Shown in pieces: positions 24,447 through 32,963 of a stretch of DNA of 40,860 nucleotides (positions are counted from its first letter, which is position 1; each line of letters opens with the position of its first letter). The position numbers were made by a program, and so were the translations under genes. This stretch comes from an uncultured Clostridia bacterium (GTDB lineage: Bacteria > Bacillota > Clostridia > Oscillospirales > Ruminococcaceae), in contig CANQWC010000020.1 of the NCBI GenBank assembly GCA_947627455.1, positions 1 through 40,860 of the forward strand. The letters are read 5' to 3'. The notes under the pieces are model-generated. The model made no database searches. It saw nothing but the letters and a program-made list of their open reading frames with translations, and had not been told where the DNA came from.

Positions 24447-25104
24447 AATCATAAACGAGTTAAGCAATATCGACGAGGCATACATTCAGGAAGTGTTTGA
24501 CTATAAAAAAAGCGAAAGGAGCAAATTCACCATGAACAAAAAGAAGTTGTTTTCGATAGCGCTCGCGGCGGCTATTGCGATGATCTCAGCGGTGACGGTC
24601 GTTGCCGACGGCGATATTCTCCCCCGCATCGAATCGAAGTGCCTCGGCATATCCCGTTTTGTCCCGCTGAAAACAGAGTATGTCTATCTTCAAATAACGC
24701 CGCCCGATAAAAGATATACAAAACTTACTTATGACGAAAGCGGGCACGCAACCATTTCGATTGAAAAAGAGAAAAACTTTGCAATCGGTCATGCTCTTGA
24801 AGTCCGCCTGAGAAACAACGGCGAGATGTTCTACTTTAATAAGGGCGATAAAATCAAAGTCAGAATAGAAGTGGACTTAAAAGCCAAGGGTCTCACCCGC
24901 ACCAACACAATTGAATTCGGAAGAATATGGAAGGTAGACGACAAGCCTCACGATTTGAAAGTATTCAGAGAACGCGACTACGTCGACGGAGTTCTGGAAT
25001 TTACTTATGAGATACCCATGACGAACGAATACGATTTCTATATCGAAAATCACGGTACTGAATACGCCCATATCAAATCCATTGACATACAAAAAATCTC
25101 CTGA
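24436..25104 (+). CDS. Probable membrane anti-sigma factor partner, extracellular sensor domain
   Basis: The 222-aa protein has a short cytoplasmic part (residues 1-~33, MSNKIINELSNIDEAYIQEV), one membrane segment (~36-58, KKKLFSIALAAAIAMISAVTV) and a ~160-residue outside domain rich in beta-type sequence. The start at 24436 has GGAGGG upstream and overlaps the sigma gene. The cytoplasmic piece is shorter than a classical ZAS or RsiW anti-sigma domain and has no HxxxCxxC zinc motif. The call rests on topology and coupling, not on a recognised domain. Confidence 0.6.
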   Translation: MSNKIINELSNIDEAYIQEVFDYKKSERSKFTMNKKKLFSIALAAAIAMISAVTVVADGDILPRIESKCLGISRFVPLKTEYVYLQITPPDKRYTKLTYDESGHATISIEKEKNFAIGHALEVRLRNNGEMFYFNKGDKIKVRIEVDLKAKGLTRTNTIEFGRIWKVDDKPHDLKVFRERDYVDGVLEFTYEIPMTNEYDFYIENHGTEYAHIKSIDIQKIS

Positions 25105-25113
25105 CATAAATCA

Positions 25114-25137
25114 GTCCCCCTTGCGGGGGCTTTTTTA
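25114..25137 (+). terminator. Terminator of the sigma/anti-sigma unit
   Basis: CCCCC (25116-25120) pairs with GGGGG (25125-25129) across TTGC and is followed by CTTTTTTATTT. The glnA -35 box begins at its tail. Confidence 0.75.
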
Positions 25138-25138
25138 T

Positions 25139-25167
25139 TTGACATTCTCCCCAAAGTGTACTATACT
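25139..25167 (+). promoter_or_regulatory. glnA promoter
   Basis: TTGACA (25139-25144) and TATACT (25162-25167) are spaced by 17 nt. The start codon lies 37 nt downstream with AAGGAGA between. Confidence 0.85.
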
Positions 25168-25203
25168 CAATATATCACTTTTTATTTCATAAGGAGACAG
25201 CTT

Positions 25204-27288
25204 ATGTCAAACATCATTTCCGAAACCTTCGGAAGCGCGGTTTTCAGCGACAGGGTAATGCGCGAGCGCCTGCCTGTCGACGCTTACGAGGCTTTAAAAA
25301 AGACGATTCAGTCGGGCCGTCCGCTTGATTCGGGCGTCGCGAACAAGGTTGCCGCCGCGATGAAGGAATGGGCGCTTGAAAAGGGCGCGACCCACTTCAC
25401 CCACTGGTTCCAGCCGCTGACGGGCATCACCGCCGAAAAGCACGACAGCTTTTTGAACGGCTCAGACGGCGGCGAGCCGATAATGGAATTCAACGGCAAA
25501 GAGCTCATCAAGGGCGAGACCGACGGTTCAAGCTTCCCGTCGGGCGGTCTCAGGGCGACCTTTGAGGCCCGCGGCTATACCGCTTGGGACCCGACCTCCT
25601 ACGCATTCATCAAGGAAAACACCCTCTGTATTCCCACCGCTTTTTGTTCATACAGCGGCGATGCTCTCGACACAAAAACCCCTCTTCTTCGCTCGATGGA
25701 GGCGTTAAACCGCGCCGCCGTCCGTGTCTTAAAGCTCTTCGGGAGCGATACCAAAGGCGTCGTCTCGACCTGCGGGCCCGAGCAGGAGTATTTTCTTATT
25801 TCCCGCGATATGTACGCCCGCCGCAAAGATCTTATCTACACGGGCAGAACGCTCTACGGCGCAAAGCCGCCCAAGGGACAGGAGCTTGACGACCACTACT
25901 ACGGCATGATAAAGCTCAAAGTCAAGGCGTTTATGCGCGATCTTGACGAAGAGCTCTGGAAACTCGGCGTAACGGTCAAGACCGAGCATAACGAGGTCGC
26001 CCCTGCCCAGCACGAGCTCGCGCCGATATATTCTACCGCGAACATCGCCTCCGACCACAACCAGCTCACGATGGAGCTTCTGAGAAAGGTCGCGCACCGC
26101 CACGGCTTCAAGGCGCTTTTGCACGAAAAACCCTTCGAGGGCATAAACGGCTCGGGCAAGCATGACAACTGGTCGGTGTCTACCGTCGAGGGCCAGAACC
26201 TCTTCGAGCCCGGGAAAACCCCGCGTGAAAACGCCCAGTTCCTGCTTCTGCTCTGCGCGGTGATAAAGGGCGTCAACGAATATCAGGATCTTCTGAGGAT
26301 CTCCGTCGCGTCTGCGGGCAACGACCACCGCCTCGGCGCGAACGAAGCCCCGCCCGCTATTATCTCGATGTTTTTGGGCGATGAGCTCACCGACATCATC
26401 GATTCAATTGTCGAGGGCAGCGAGTACGAAGGCAAAAAGCGCTCAGATATTGAAATCGGCGTCGATGTTCTTCCCCACTTCCCCCGCGACACCACCGACC
26501 GCAACCGCACGTCGCCGTTTGCGTTCACGGGCAACAAATTTGAATTCCGAAGCCCGGGTTCAAGCCAGTCCATCGCCATTCCGACGACAATGCTGAATAC
26601 GATTTTGGCCGATGAGCTTGACAGGTTCTATGACGAGCTCAGCGGCGCAGAGAACTTTAACGAAGCCCTCGACGAGCTTATCAGAAGAACCATCACCGAA
26701 AACAGAAGAATACTCTTCAACGGCGACGGCTACAGCGCCGAATGGGTCGAAGAGGCAAAGCGCAGGGGTCTGCACAATCTCCCCACCACCCCCGACGCGC
26801 TTCCCCATCTTCTTGACCCCGAGAACGTCGCCCTCTTCGAGCGCCAAGGCGTTTTCTCAAAGACCGAACTCGAGTCGCGGTATTATATTTATCTCGAGAA
26901 TTACTGCAAGATGATACGAATCGAAGCGCTCACGATGATCGAGATGGCTAAGAAGGATATTCTTCCCGCGGTGTCGACCTATGTGAGAAAGATGTCCGAG
27001 GTCGTCTCTGGCGCAAGAAGCATCGCCGATGTCGAGTGCGGCTTCGAGGTCGACATGATAAAGCGCCTGACCTCGCTTTCCACCGAGATGTATCACAAAA
27101 TGCAGAGCCTCGAGGAGCTGAGCGAAAATCTCAAAGACAACGGTCAGCAGACCGCGAATTATTGCCGCGATGTTATAATTCCCGCGATGTCCGCTCTCCG
27201 CCGAGTTGCCGATGAGATCGAGACCCTTGTCGGCGAAAAATACTGGCCCTACCCCACCTACGGCCGAATGCTCTTCGCGGTGGAATAA
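25204..27288 (+). CDS. glnN: Glutamine synthetase type III
   Basis: At 694 aa this fits GSIII (about 700-730 aa), much longer than GSI or GSII. It makes glutamine from glutamate, ammonia and ATP. Recognisable segments are [35 protein letters not shown] with the metal-binding Glu residues, [30 protein letters not shown], and [18 protein letters not shown] for nucleotide and glutamate binding. The long C-terminal helical region (~560-690) is specific to type [12 protein letters not shown] at 25204 is the start next to AAGGAGA; 16 codons upstream overlap the promoter. It is monocistronic. No GlnR box or glutamine riboswitch was seen. Confidence 0.95.
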   Translation: MSNIISETFGSAVFSDRVMRERLPVDAYEALKKTIQSGRPLDSGVANKVAAAMKEWALEKGATHFTHWFQPLTGITAEKHDSFLNGSDGGEPIMEFNGKELIKGETDGSSFPSGGLRATFEARGYTAWDPTSYAFIKENTLCIPTAFCSYSGDALDTKTPLLRSMEALNRAAVRVLKLFGSDTKGVVSTCGPEQEYFLISRDMYARRKDLIYTGRTLYGAKPPKGQELDDHYYGMIKLKVKAFMRDLDEELWKLGVTVKTEHNEVAPAQHELAPIYSTANIASDHNQLTMELLRKVAHRHGFKALLHEKPFEGINGSGKHDNWSVSTVEGQNLFEPGKTPRENAQFLLLLCAVIKGVNEYQDLLRISVASAGNDHRLGANEAPPAIISMFLGDELTDIIDSIVEGSEYEGKKRSDIEIGVDVLPHFPRDTTDRNRTSPFAFTGNKFEFRSPGSSQSIAIPTTMLNTILADELDRFYDELSGAENFNEALDELIRRTITENRRILFNGDGYSAEWVEEAKRRGLHNLPTTPDALPHLLDPENVALFERQGVFSKTELESRYYIYLENYCKMIRIEALTMIEMAKKDILPAVSTYVRKMSEVVSGARSIADVECGFEVDMIKRLTSLSTEMYHKMQSLEELSENLKDNGQQTANYCRDVIIPAMSALRRVADEIETLVGEKYWPYPTYGRMLFAVE

Positions 27289-27301
27289 ATGCACATAGTA
27301 C

Positions 27302-27333
27302 AAAAAAGAGCGAGTCCCTGACTCGCTCTTTTT
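27302..27333. terminator. Bidirectional terminator between glnN and carD
   Basis: A perfect 13-bp stem (27303-27315 with 27321-27333) carries A-rich and T-rich flanks on both sides. It ends the converging transcripts of both genes. Confidence 0.88.
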
Positions 27334-27346
27334 CCTGATGTTACAC

Positions 27347-27850
27347 TCATACCCTTTCGCAGCAGTTTGCAATATAGCTTTTGACCTCTTTCGGGTCAAT
27401 ACCGAGGACAAATCCGAACTCGCCGTAAAGCATATCCTCAGCCATCTTGAAGAATTTCATGTCGACGGCGGGCACATTTTTCTTGATCTCCGCGAAAGCC
27501 CGCTGCTTGTTGAAAACGTGCTTGATGACGCTGATAAGCTTCGAGCATTCATAGGTCCTGACGAGCTCGCGATAAAAAACGTTTGCGAGTTTTGCGTCCT
27601 TCGGGACGTCGAGATCGCCGCTGATGTCCTTGATTCCGCCGATAAGCTCTTCTGCCTGATTTCGCGAAATAACCCTTCGCATGATGATAGGGGAGTTGAC
27701 GGGAGTGTAAATTTTTCCGCAGCGATAGACAGGCGAAAGGGTATAATATTCCTTTTCCCTGTCGAGCCCCGCGATGTCGGGGTGGCCTATGCTCTCTACC
27801 TTGCAGACTCCCTCGCTGCCGTAGATAACATATTCGTTCACACTAAACAT
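27347..27850 (-). CDS. CarD/CdnL-family transcription regulator
   Basis: The 167-aa protein has the RNA-polymerase-interacting CarD_CdnL/TRCF N-terminal domain (MFSVNEYVIYGSEGVCKVESIG..., residues 1-~65), which binds the polymerase beta subunit. A helical C-terminal domain (~75-165, VFYRELVRTYECSKLISVIK) contacts promoter DNA in relatives. The start at 27850 has GAGGT upstream. The promoter at 27914-27942 has an extended -10 (TGCTATAAT). CarD-like proteins stabilise open complexes at many promoters; several paralogues per genome are usual in Clostridia. Confidence 0.9.
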   Translation of the reverse strand: MFSVNEYVIYGSEGVCKVESIGHPDIAGLDREKEYYTLSPVYRCGKIYTPVNSPIIMRRVISRNQAEELIGGIKDISGDLDVPKDAKLANVFYRELVRTYECSKLISVIKHVFNKQRAFAEIKKNVPAVDMKFFKMAEDMLYGEFGFVLGIDPKEVKSYIANCCERV

Positions 27851-27913
27851 AAAATACCTCAGATTTCTCACTGCCGTCACCCGACGGCGCTTAATTTCTA
27901 AATACCCACACTG

Positions 27914-27942
27914 ATTATAGCACATATTTAATAGAAAATAAA
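27914..27942 (-). promoter_or_regulatory. carD promoter with extended -10
   Basis: On the minus strand TATAAT (27914-27919) is preceded by TGC, with a weak -35 TTTATT (27937-27942) at 17 nt spacing. Confidence 0.6.
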
Positions 27943-28327
27943 GCCTTTTTTTACAAATTGTAAAAATATTGGTTGAGTTCACAATTTAAGCAGCCGCGTT
28001 TTTGTGACTTTTGCACTAATATCAACATAATTTTTTTCGCACTTTAACAAGTCAAACGGCGACAAAGCGAGGCAAAATCATATGATTCAGCAATATTTAA
28101 GCGAGAGTTTTAAGTGAAAAATTACAATCGATGCTCAATCCAAAGGTATACCCGCGACCTCGCCTCCGCTCGCTCGGGGTATGCTATCCTCACCGCTCCG
28201 CCCATGCAAGACAGCAGCAAAAAAGCCTCTCCAAAGTATCCGTTAAACCCGCTCTTTATCACACCCGCATGTGCGTCGCTCTCACCCCACCCCCGCCGAG
28301 CTTTCGCGTAAACTATAAAAAAGGTAA

Positions 28328-28378
28328 CGCCCCCTCCCCTCAAGGGGAGGGGGCTGGGGGAGAGGTGGCTAAAAATAG
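28328..28378. repeat. Short dispersed repeat ending in GGTGGCTAAAAATAG (copy a)
   Basis: A CCCTCCCCTC-AAGGGGAGGG hairpin is followed by GGCTGGGGGAGAGGTGGC and TAAAAATAG. It is nearly identical to 38526-38574. The 1.3-kb gap 27851-29143 contains no convincing gene, only repeats and the thyA promoter. Confidence 0.7.
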
Positions 28379-28379
28379 C

Positions 28380-28650
28380 ATTCGGCATCGCCGAATACCT
28401 TTTTAGGGGGCCGCAGGGGATTTATCCCCCCGCTTTTAATAATTATAGTGGTATATTGTAACAGTGCCAAATACCGATTGGCTGTAAAATCTGCATTCAT
28501 ACCCCCGCCCCTTGAGGGGCGGGGGACATAGCAAAACTTTATTTCTTAGCAAAAGTTTAGCAGGGGGCGGGGTGGCTAAAGATAGCACTCGCGCAGCGAG
28601 TACCTTTTAATAAGGGAAGCGTGGCTATGGGCGGGGTCTCTATGGATGTT
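28380..28650. repeat. Tandem repeat unit 1 (period 301 bp)
   Basis: It starts ATTCGGCATCGCCGAATACC (a hairpin) and continues with AGGGGGCCGCAGGGGATTTA, TAATAATTATA, GCCAAATACCGATTGGC, CGCCCCTTGAGGGGCG, GGGGACATAGCAAAACTTTA and GGGTGGCTAAA. The same order returns exactly 301 bp later with scattered changes. Confidence 0.75.
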
Positions 28651-28680
28651 TTTTTGGCGTAAGTAAATATTTAAAATATC

Positions 28681-28950
28681 ATTCGGCATCGCCGAATACC
28701 TTTTCAGGGGGCCGCGGGGGATTTATCCCCCGCTTTTAATAATTATACTTGTATATCGTAACATTGCCAAATACTGATTGGCAGTAAAGCCCGCGTTCAT
28801 GCCCCCGCCCCTTGAGGGGCGGGGGACATAGCAAAACTTTACTTTTTAGCAAAGGTTTGGCAGGGGGCAGGGTGGCTAAAAATAGCATGAGCGAAGCGAA
28901 TACCTTTAAAACGGGGTATCAGGGCGCTATGGGTGGGTATCAAAACGATT
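28681..28950. repeat. Tandem repeat unit 2
   Basis: This is the second copy of the 28380 unit. Paired positions such as CATCGCCGAATACC, GATTTATCCCCCGC, TTGGCAGTAAA and GGGGACATAGCAAAACTTTA align at a constant 301-bp offset. Confidence 0.75.
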
Positions 28951-28959
28951 TGCAGGAGC

Positions 28960-29078
28960 GAATACCCTTTCAGGGGCTCGCGTGTGATTTATCCCCCGCA
29001 CATTATTTTTTAAAACCGTCGCCGCAGCCGCCCCTTGAACTTCTGCCCTCTGCTCTCTCATTTCTGTCCTCTTAACGT
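28960..29078 (-). repeat. Dispersed repeat, inverted relative to 38218-38400
   Basis: Its reverse complement reads GTTAAGAGGACAGA, a GGGCAGAAGTTCAAGGGGCG core, GCTGCGGCGA and GGGGGATAAATC. The same order occurs on the plus strand at 38221-38360. Confidence 0.65.
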
Positions 29079-29085
29079 CCCGCCC

Positions 29086-29114
29086 TTGCATTTTCCCCCA
29101 AACTATGTTATACT
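29086..29114 (+). promoter_or_regulatory. thyA-dfrA promoter
   Basis: TTGCAT (29086-29091) and TATACT (29109-29114) are spaced by 17 nt, 30 nt before the thyA ATG. Confidence 0.75.
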
Positions 29115-29143
29115 CACCTTAACCCCATCAAGGAGATGAAACC

Positions 29144-30046
29144 ATGTCAAAATTCGACGATATATACTGCGGCCTGCTGAAAAAAATTCTCGCCGATGGC
29201 CGCGAGGTCGAGAACCGCACGGGCATCAACACGGTGAAGATCCCGTCCCATCATTTTCAGCTCGATGTCGGCGCCGAGTTCCCGATACTTACCACAAAGC
29301 AGGTCTTTATCCGCCAAGCGGTTCTTGAAATGCTCTGGTTTTACCAAGCTCAGTCCAACGATGTCCGCTGGCTTCAGGAGCGCAACGTCCGAATCTGGGA
29401 CGAATGGGAGATCGACGAAAACGGCTACTGGAACGCCACTCAGATGCTGCCCGACGGCAGCGGCAGGCTTGTCAAGACCGAGGTCCACAAGTTTTTCGGG
29501 AAGGAATGGGCCCACACGATCGGCACGGCCTACGGCTGGATCGTCAAAAAGTTCTCGCTCACACAAAAGCTGATTGAAACGCTGCGAAATAATCGCGGCG
29601 ATCGCAGAATGGTGATGTCCCTCTGGCAGAACGATTATCTTGATACCGCGGTTCTGCCCTCTTGTGTTTGGTCGAGCGAGTGGGACGTCACCGACGGCAA
29701 GCTCAGCGCATGGGTTCACCAGCGTTCCTGCGATGTCCCTCTCGGCCTGCCGTTCAACGTCACCCAATATGCGGTTCTGCTGATGATGCTCGCTCAGGTC
29801 ACGGGTTTAAAGGTCGGCACGCTCGACTGGTCGCTGAAAGACGCGCATATTTATGTAAACCAGCTCGACGGCATAAACGAGCAGCTCCGCCGATATGACG
29901 AGAGCGGCGGCTATGATGCCCCCGAGCTTTGGCTCAACCCCGAGGTCAAAGATTTCTTCGAGTTTGACAACTCCGCCGAGTGCAAAGATGTCAAACTAAT
30001 TAACTATCGCCACATGGGAAAAATCGCCTTCCCGATAGCTCAGTGA
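29144..30046 (+). CDS. thyA: Thymidylate synthase ThyA
   Basis: The 300-aa enzyme methylates dUMP to dTMP with methylene-tetrahydrofolate, releasing dihydrofolate. FPILTTKQVF near the N terminus, the active-site Cys in AVLPSCVWSSEW, QRSCDVPLGLPFNVTQYAVL and DAHIYVNQLDGI are the family signatures. The segment after the catalytic Cys (SCVWSSEW rather than PCHxxxQ) and the C-terminal APELWLNPEVKDFFEF resemble the B. subtilis ThyA/phage phi-3T branch rather than the E. coli branch. AAGGAG lies before the ATG. dfrA follows after 8 nt to recycle the dihydrofolate. Confidence 0.95.
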   Translation: MSKFDDIYCGLLKKILADGREVENRTGINTVKIPSHHFQLDVGAEFPILTTKQVFIRQAVLEMLWFYQAQSNDVRWLQERNVRIWDEWEIDENGYWNATQMLPDGSGRLVKTEVHKFFGKEWAHTIGTAYGWIVKKFSLTQKLIETLRNNRGDRRMVMSLWQNDYLDTAVLPSCVWSSEWDVTDGKLSAWVHQRSCDVPLGLPFNVTQYAVLLMMLAQVTGLKVGTLDWSLKDAHIYVNQLDGINEQLRRYDESGGYDAPELWLNPEVKDFFEFDNSAECKDVKLINYRHMGKIAFPIAQ

Positions 30047-30054
30047 GGTGCAGA

Positions 30055-30531
30055 ATGTCGATAAAAATAATTGCCGCGATCGGCAAAAACCGCGAGCTCG
30101 GCGCAAAAAACGCCCTGTTATGGAATCTGCCGGGGGACATGAAATTTTTCCGAGAGACCACGCGCGGCTTCACGGTGATAATGGGCAGGCTCACCTACGA
30201 GTCGATCGGCCGCCCGCTGCCGAAGCGCCGAAATATTGTGATCACGCGCAGCCCCGATTTTTGTCCCGAAGGCGTCGAGACCGCGCAGTCGTTAGAGGCC
30301 GCGCTGCGCCTTGCCGACGGCGATGTCTTTGTGATAGGCGGCGCGAGCGTCTACGCCCAAGCGTTGCCGTTTTGCGATGAAATGCTCCTGACCGAGATCG
30401 ACAGCGAGTATCCCGAAGCCGATGTCTACTTCCCCGACTTCGACCGTTCCGAGTGGTCGAGCGAGCTCATCGCCGAAAATTCCGACGGCGCCACCCGCTA
30501 CCGCCATGTGAGGTACACAAGAAAAAAATAA
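30055..30531 (+). CDS. folA: Dihydrofolate reductase
   Basis: The 158-aa NADPH-dependent enzyme reduces dihydrofolate to tetrahydrofolate. The N-terminal IIAAIGKNRELGAKNALLW, the LPGDMKFFRETT stretch with the substrate-binding acidic residue Asp, MGRLTYESIGRPLP and VIGGASVYAQAL for NADPH are all present. Start MSIKII at 30055 has GAGGTG upstream, placed at the end of thyA. It is co-transcribed with thyA, a standard pairing since ThyA makes dihydrofolate. Confidence 0.95.
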   Translation: MSIKIIAAIGKNRELGAKNALLWNLPGDMKFFRETTRGFTVIMGRLTYESIGRPLPKRRNIVITRSPDFCPEGVETAQSLEAALRLADGDVFVIGGASVYAQALPFCDEMLLTEIDSEYPEADVYFPDFDRSEWSSELIAENSDGATRYRHVRYTRKK

Positions 30532-30627
30532 TGCCGAGCATGATTATGATTTACAATAAGCAAGGCAAAATTGATATTTAGCGAGATTTTGAGCTATCAA
30601 TTGTAAATTTTCTGTAAATTTTTTCTG

Positions 30628-30654
30628 AAAGTTGCACGTTTGCGTGCAACTTTT
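30628..30654 (+). terminator. thyA-folA terminator
   Basis: AAAGTTGCACG and CGTGCAACTTT form a perfect 11-bp stem with loop TTTG, followed by a short T-run. It lies about 100 nt after folA. Confidence 0.75.
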
Positions 30655-30789
30655 GGCGTTTTCGGGGGTATTAGTGAAAGCGCTTTTTTTCGATCGGACG
30701 CGCCGCCGTTCCGAATCGTTCACCAAAATCGGCGGCGGGTAATATACCCCTTGTCATAGTTTCGAGTTAATTTTTCGGATAATAGGAAT

Positions 30790-31071
30790 ACAATGGAAGC
30801 GTTGCTTTCAGCCGCTCGACTTCCCTCGCCATGCCGAATCGGCTCGGTCGTCTTGCGGAAAAGCAATCGCATCCATAGCAGAAGCGTTAAAACTATCTTT
30901 TCGCCTGCCCTCGGCGTGAACGCTCGCCTCGGTTGGCTCAAAGAGTTTTAATCGCGTCTGCGTCAAAGCGCCCGCACTTTTGTCGGGCTAAAAACTCGTG
31001 CAAATAATCGCACTACCTGCGTTTTAACCGCCTTGTGAGAGCTTTATCATAGCTTCTCAATCTATCTGCCC
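30790..31071 (-). repeat. 282-bp dispersed repeat downstream of tRNA-Val (copy 2)
   Basis: The reverse complement matches 16187-16467 in order: GGGCAGATAGAT, AAAACGCAGG, GTGCGATTAT, GCGGGCGCTTTG, CAGACGCGATTAAAACTC, GGCAGGCGAAAAGATAG, AACGCTTCTGCTATGGA and AACGCTTCCATTG. It follows tRNA-Val and its terminators just as copy 1 follows tRNA-Leu. The gap 30532-31283 holds this element, the folA terminator and the tRNA-Val terminators. Confidence 0.75.
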
Positions 31072-31076
31072 TCACC

Positions 31077-31106
31077 AAAAAAATAAGGGCATCTCGCAAT
31101 GCCCTT
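31077..31106 (-). terminator. Second terminator downstream of tRNA-Val
   Basis: AAGGGCAT (31085-31092) pairs with ATGCCCTT (31099-31106). Read on the minus strand it is followed by ATTTTTTTGG. It sits at the start of the 282-bp repeat. Confidence 0.7.
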
Positions 31107-31245
31107 ACGCAACCGCGAAAAGGTGGTAGCGCAGCGAAGCCGTCGTGAGCGCGCTTGCAAGCGAACAGGCGAAGCAAGCGTGCCTTTTCGCGGAAAAGGC
31201 GGAGCAGCGGAACGAGTGAAGCGGCGATTTTGAATGCAAGGCATG

Positions 31246-31282
31246 AAAAAAGCGCCGCAAGCGATATGAAGCTTGCGACGCC
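31246..31282 (-). terminator. tRNA-Val terminator
   Basis: On the minus strand GCGTCGCAAGC pairs with GCTTGCGGCGC (one T-G pair) across an 8-nt loop, followed by TTTTTT. It starts just after the tRNA CCA. Confidence 0.8.
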
Positions 31283-31283
31283 G

Positions 31284-31359
31284 TGGTGAGGATAATAGGA
31301 CTCGAACCTATGACCCCCTGCACGTCAAGCAGGTGCTCTACCAGCTGAGCTATACCCTC
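31284..31359 (-). tRNA. tRNA-Val(GAC)
   Basis: The 76-nt minus-strand cloverleaf has acceptor GAGGGTA with TATCCTC (one G-T pair), discriminator A and encoded CCA. The D arm contains AGCTCAGCTGGTAGAGC. The anticodon stem CCTGC/GCAGG encloses loop TTGACGT, giving anticodon GAC. The T arm contains GGTTCGAGTCC. Confidence 0.95.
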
Positions 31360-31360
31360 G

Positions 31361-31401
31361 TGACAACATTGTGATTATATCAAATCACAATGCAGTTGTC
31401 A
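31361..31401. promoter_or_regulatory. Long palindrome covering the tRNA-Val promoter
   Basis: TGACAA-CATTGTGATT (31361-31376) pairs with AATCACAATG (31383-31392), then, after a 3-nt bulge, TTGTCA (31396-31401). The loop is ATATCA. It spans both promoter boxes of tRNA-Val and, on the plus strand, is followed by GTGTTTTTT. Confidence 0.6.
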
Positions 31402-31402
31402 A
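31374..31402 (-). promoter_or_regulatory. tRNA-Val promoter
   Basis: On the minus strand TTGACA (31397-31402) and TATAAT (31374-31379) are spaced by 17 nt: a consensus promoter 14 nt before the tRNA. Confidence 0.9.
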
Positions 31403-31420
31403 GTGTTTTTTAAAAATTTT

Positions 31421-32752
31421 TTATAATTGTTGAGTAATGAAGATGTCGTACACTGCCTTGACCGAAGTCTCGAAGTCGTCGTCGGTCACCCCGACGATAA
31501 CGTTGAGCTCGCTCGAGCCTTGGTCGATCATCTTGACGTTCACCTTTGCGTGAGCCAGCGCCGCGAAAATTCTTGCCGCGGTTCCCCGCTGAGCCTTCAT
31601 GCCTCTTCCGACGACCGCCAAAAGCGCCACGTCTCTGTCGATGTCGATTTTATCGGGTTTTACCGATGTTTTAAGGCCGCGGATAATTTCCTCTTCCTTT
31701 GCCTCGAACTCGTTTTTGTGAACGATAATGCTCATCGTGTCGATGCCCGACGGCATATGTTCAAAGGATATCCCGTTATTCTCGAAGACCTCAAGAACCC
31801 GTCTTCCGAAGCCGAGCTCGGCGTTCATCATATCTTTTTCGATGGTCACCGTCACGAAGCCCTTTTTCCCCGCGATTCCCGTGATCACATAAGGGCTCGA
31901 ATCAAGCGGAGCCGACTCGGTAATCATAGTGCCGTCGTCCTCGGGCCTGTTTGTGTTTTTTATGTTGATGGGAATACCCGCCTGTCTTGCGGGGAATATC
32001 GCGTCCTCGTGGAATACTCCCGCGCCCATATAAGCAAGCTCTCGAAGCTCCTGATATGTTATCGAGCGAATCGGCGCAGGGTCAGGCACGATTCTCGGGT
32101 CGGTTACAAAGAACCCCGAAACATCTGTCCAGTTTTCATAGAGATCCGCGTTCACCGCCGCCGCGACTATCGACCCCGTGATATCCGACCCCCCGCGTGA
32201 GAAGGTCTTAACGGTGTCGTTCGGCATCGAGCCGTAGAACCCCGGGATTACTGCCTTTCCCACCGAATCGAGGCGTTCTTTAACGGCGTGGCAGGTCTCA
32301 TTGAGCTTAAGCTTTCCGTCCTCGCCGAAGAAAATAACGTCTGCGGCGTCTATGAAATTAAACCCGAGGTATTCCGCAAGAATAATTCCGTTGAGATATT
32401 CCCCTCGCGAAGCCGCATAGTCGCGGCCCGCCCTCGCAAGAAAGCTCATTCTTATGGTTGAGAATTCTCTGGTAAGTCTGTCCTCGATTTTAAGCCCGAG
32501 CCCTCTCACGATTGAAAGATACCTCTCGACGATAGCCTCAAACATCGGCGAGAAGTCCTCGCCCCTCGCGGCAACGTCATAGCAGGCATAAAGCATATCG
32601 GTGACCTTGGTATCCTTCGGGCAGCGCTTGCCCGGGGCAGATGGAATAACAAACCTGCGGCTTTCGTCGGCCTTTATAATATTGGCGACCTTGATGAACT
32701 GGTTCGCGTCGGCAAGCGAGCTTCCGCCGAACTTTACAACTTTTGTCAGCAC
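31421..32752 (-). CDS. lysC: Aspartate kinase
   Basis: The 443-aa enzyme phosphorylates aspartate, the first step to lysine, threonine, methionine and diaminopimelate. The N-terminal amino-acid kinase domain has VVKFGGSSLADA, then TFSRGGSDITGSIVAAAV and the NWTDVSGFFVTDPRIV segment. Two ACT domains (residues ~300-440, GKKGFVTVTIEKD... and VALLAVVGRGMKAQRGT) give feedback control. It is a single-function enzyme with no homoserine dehydrogenase part. The start is GTG at 32752 with AAAAGGAG upstream; an ATG 7 nt earlier is out of frame. The leader is only ~30 nt, so no lysine riboswitch is present. The gene symbol is generic, as paralogues are common. Confidence 0.93.
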   Translation of the reverse strand: MLTKVVKFGGSSLADANQFIKVANIIKADESRRFVIPSAPGKRCPKDTKVTDMLYACYDVAARGEDFSPMFEAIVERYLSIVRGLGLKIEDRLTREFSTIRMSFLARAGRDYAASRGEYLNGIILAEYLGFNFIDAADVIFFGEDGKLKLNETCHAVKERLDSVGKAVIPGFYGSMPNDTVKTFSRGGSDITGSIVAAAVNADLYENWTDVSGFFVTDPRIVPDPAPIRSITYQELRELAYMGAGVFHEDAIFPARQAGIPINIKNTNRPEDDGTMITESAPLDSSPYVITGIAGKKGFVTVTIEKDMMNAELGFGRRVLEVFENNGISFEHMPSGIDTMSIIVHKNEFEAKEEEIIRGLKTSVKPDKIDIDRDVALLAVVGRGMKAQRGTAARIFAALAHAKVNVKMIDQGSSELNVIVGVTDDDFETSVKAVYDIFITQQL

Positions 32753-32783
32753 AAAACATATCTCCTTTTCTGGGTCTCAGTAC

Positions 32784-32812
32784 ATTATATTATTTAGCGG
32801 GCTTTACGTCAA
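32784..32812 (-). promoter_or_regulatory. Aspartate kinase promoter
   Basis: On the minus strand TTGACG (32807-32812) and TATAAT (32784-32789) are spaced by 17 nt. Confidence 0.8.
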
Positions 32813-32914
32813 CCCCTCATATCCACGAAAAAATTGCGCAGCTAAAGGTGTATTTTTGTGAAAAACGATTGTATTTTAGCCAAGAACAAATCAGCCGTTG
32901 AAAAAAACATCGCA

Positions 32915-32949
32915 GAAAAAAGAAAACAGGCGGGATCGATTCCCGCCTG
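32915..32949 (-). terminator. Terminator after the coiled-coil protein gene
   Basis: CAGGCGGGA (32927-32935) and TCCCGCCTG (32941-32949) form a perfect 9-bp stem. On the minus strand TTTTCTTTTTTC follows. Confidence 0.85.
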
Positions 32950-32963
32950 AACTCGTTTCCGTC

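Noticed and set aside
28131-28406. 91-aa frame in the repeat region
   Set aside because: It runs through dispersed repeats, has no ribosome site, and its Pro/Arg-rich sequence comes from the hairpins.
28328-28960. CRISPR array
   Set aside because: There are repeats, but the period is 301 bp, units are diverged and no regular short spacers or cas genes exist anywhere in the window.
32753-32830. Lysine riboswitch or T-box upstream of aspartate kinase
   Set aside because: The promoter lies only about 30 nt before the start codon, leaving no room for a riboswitch.
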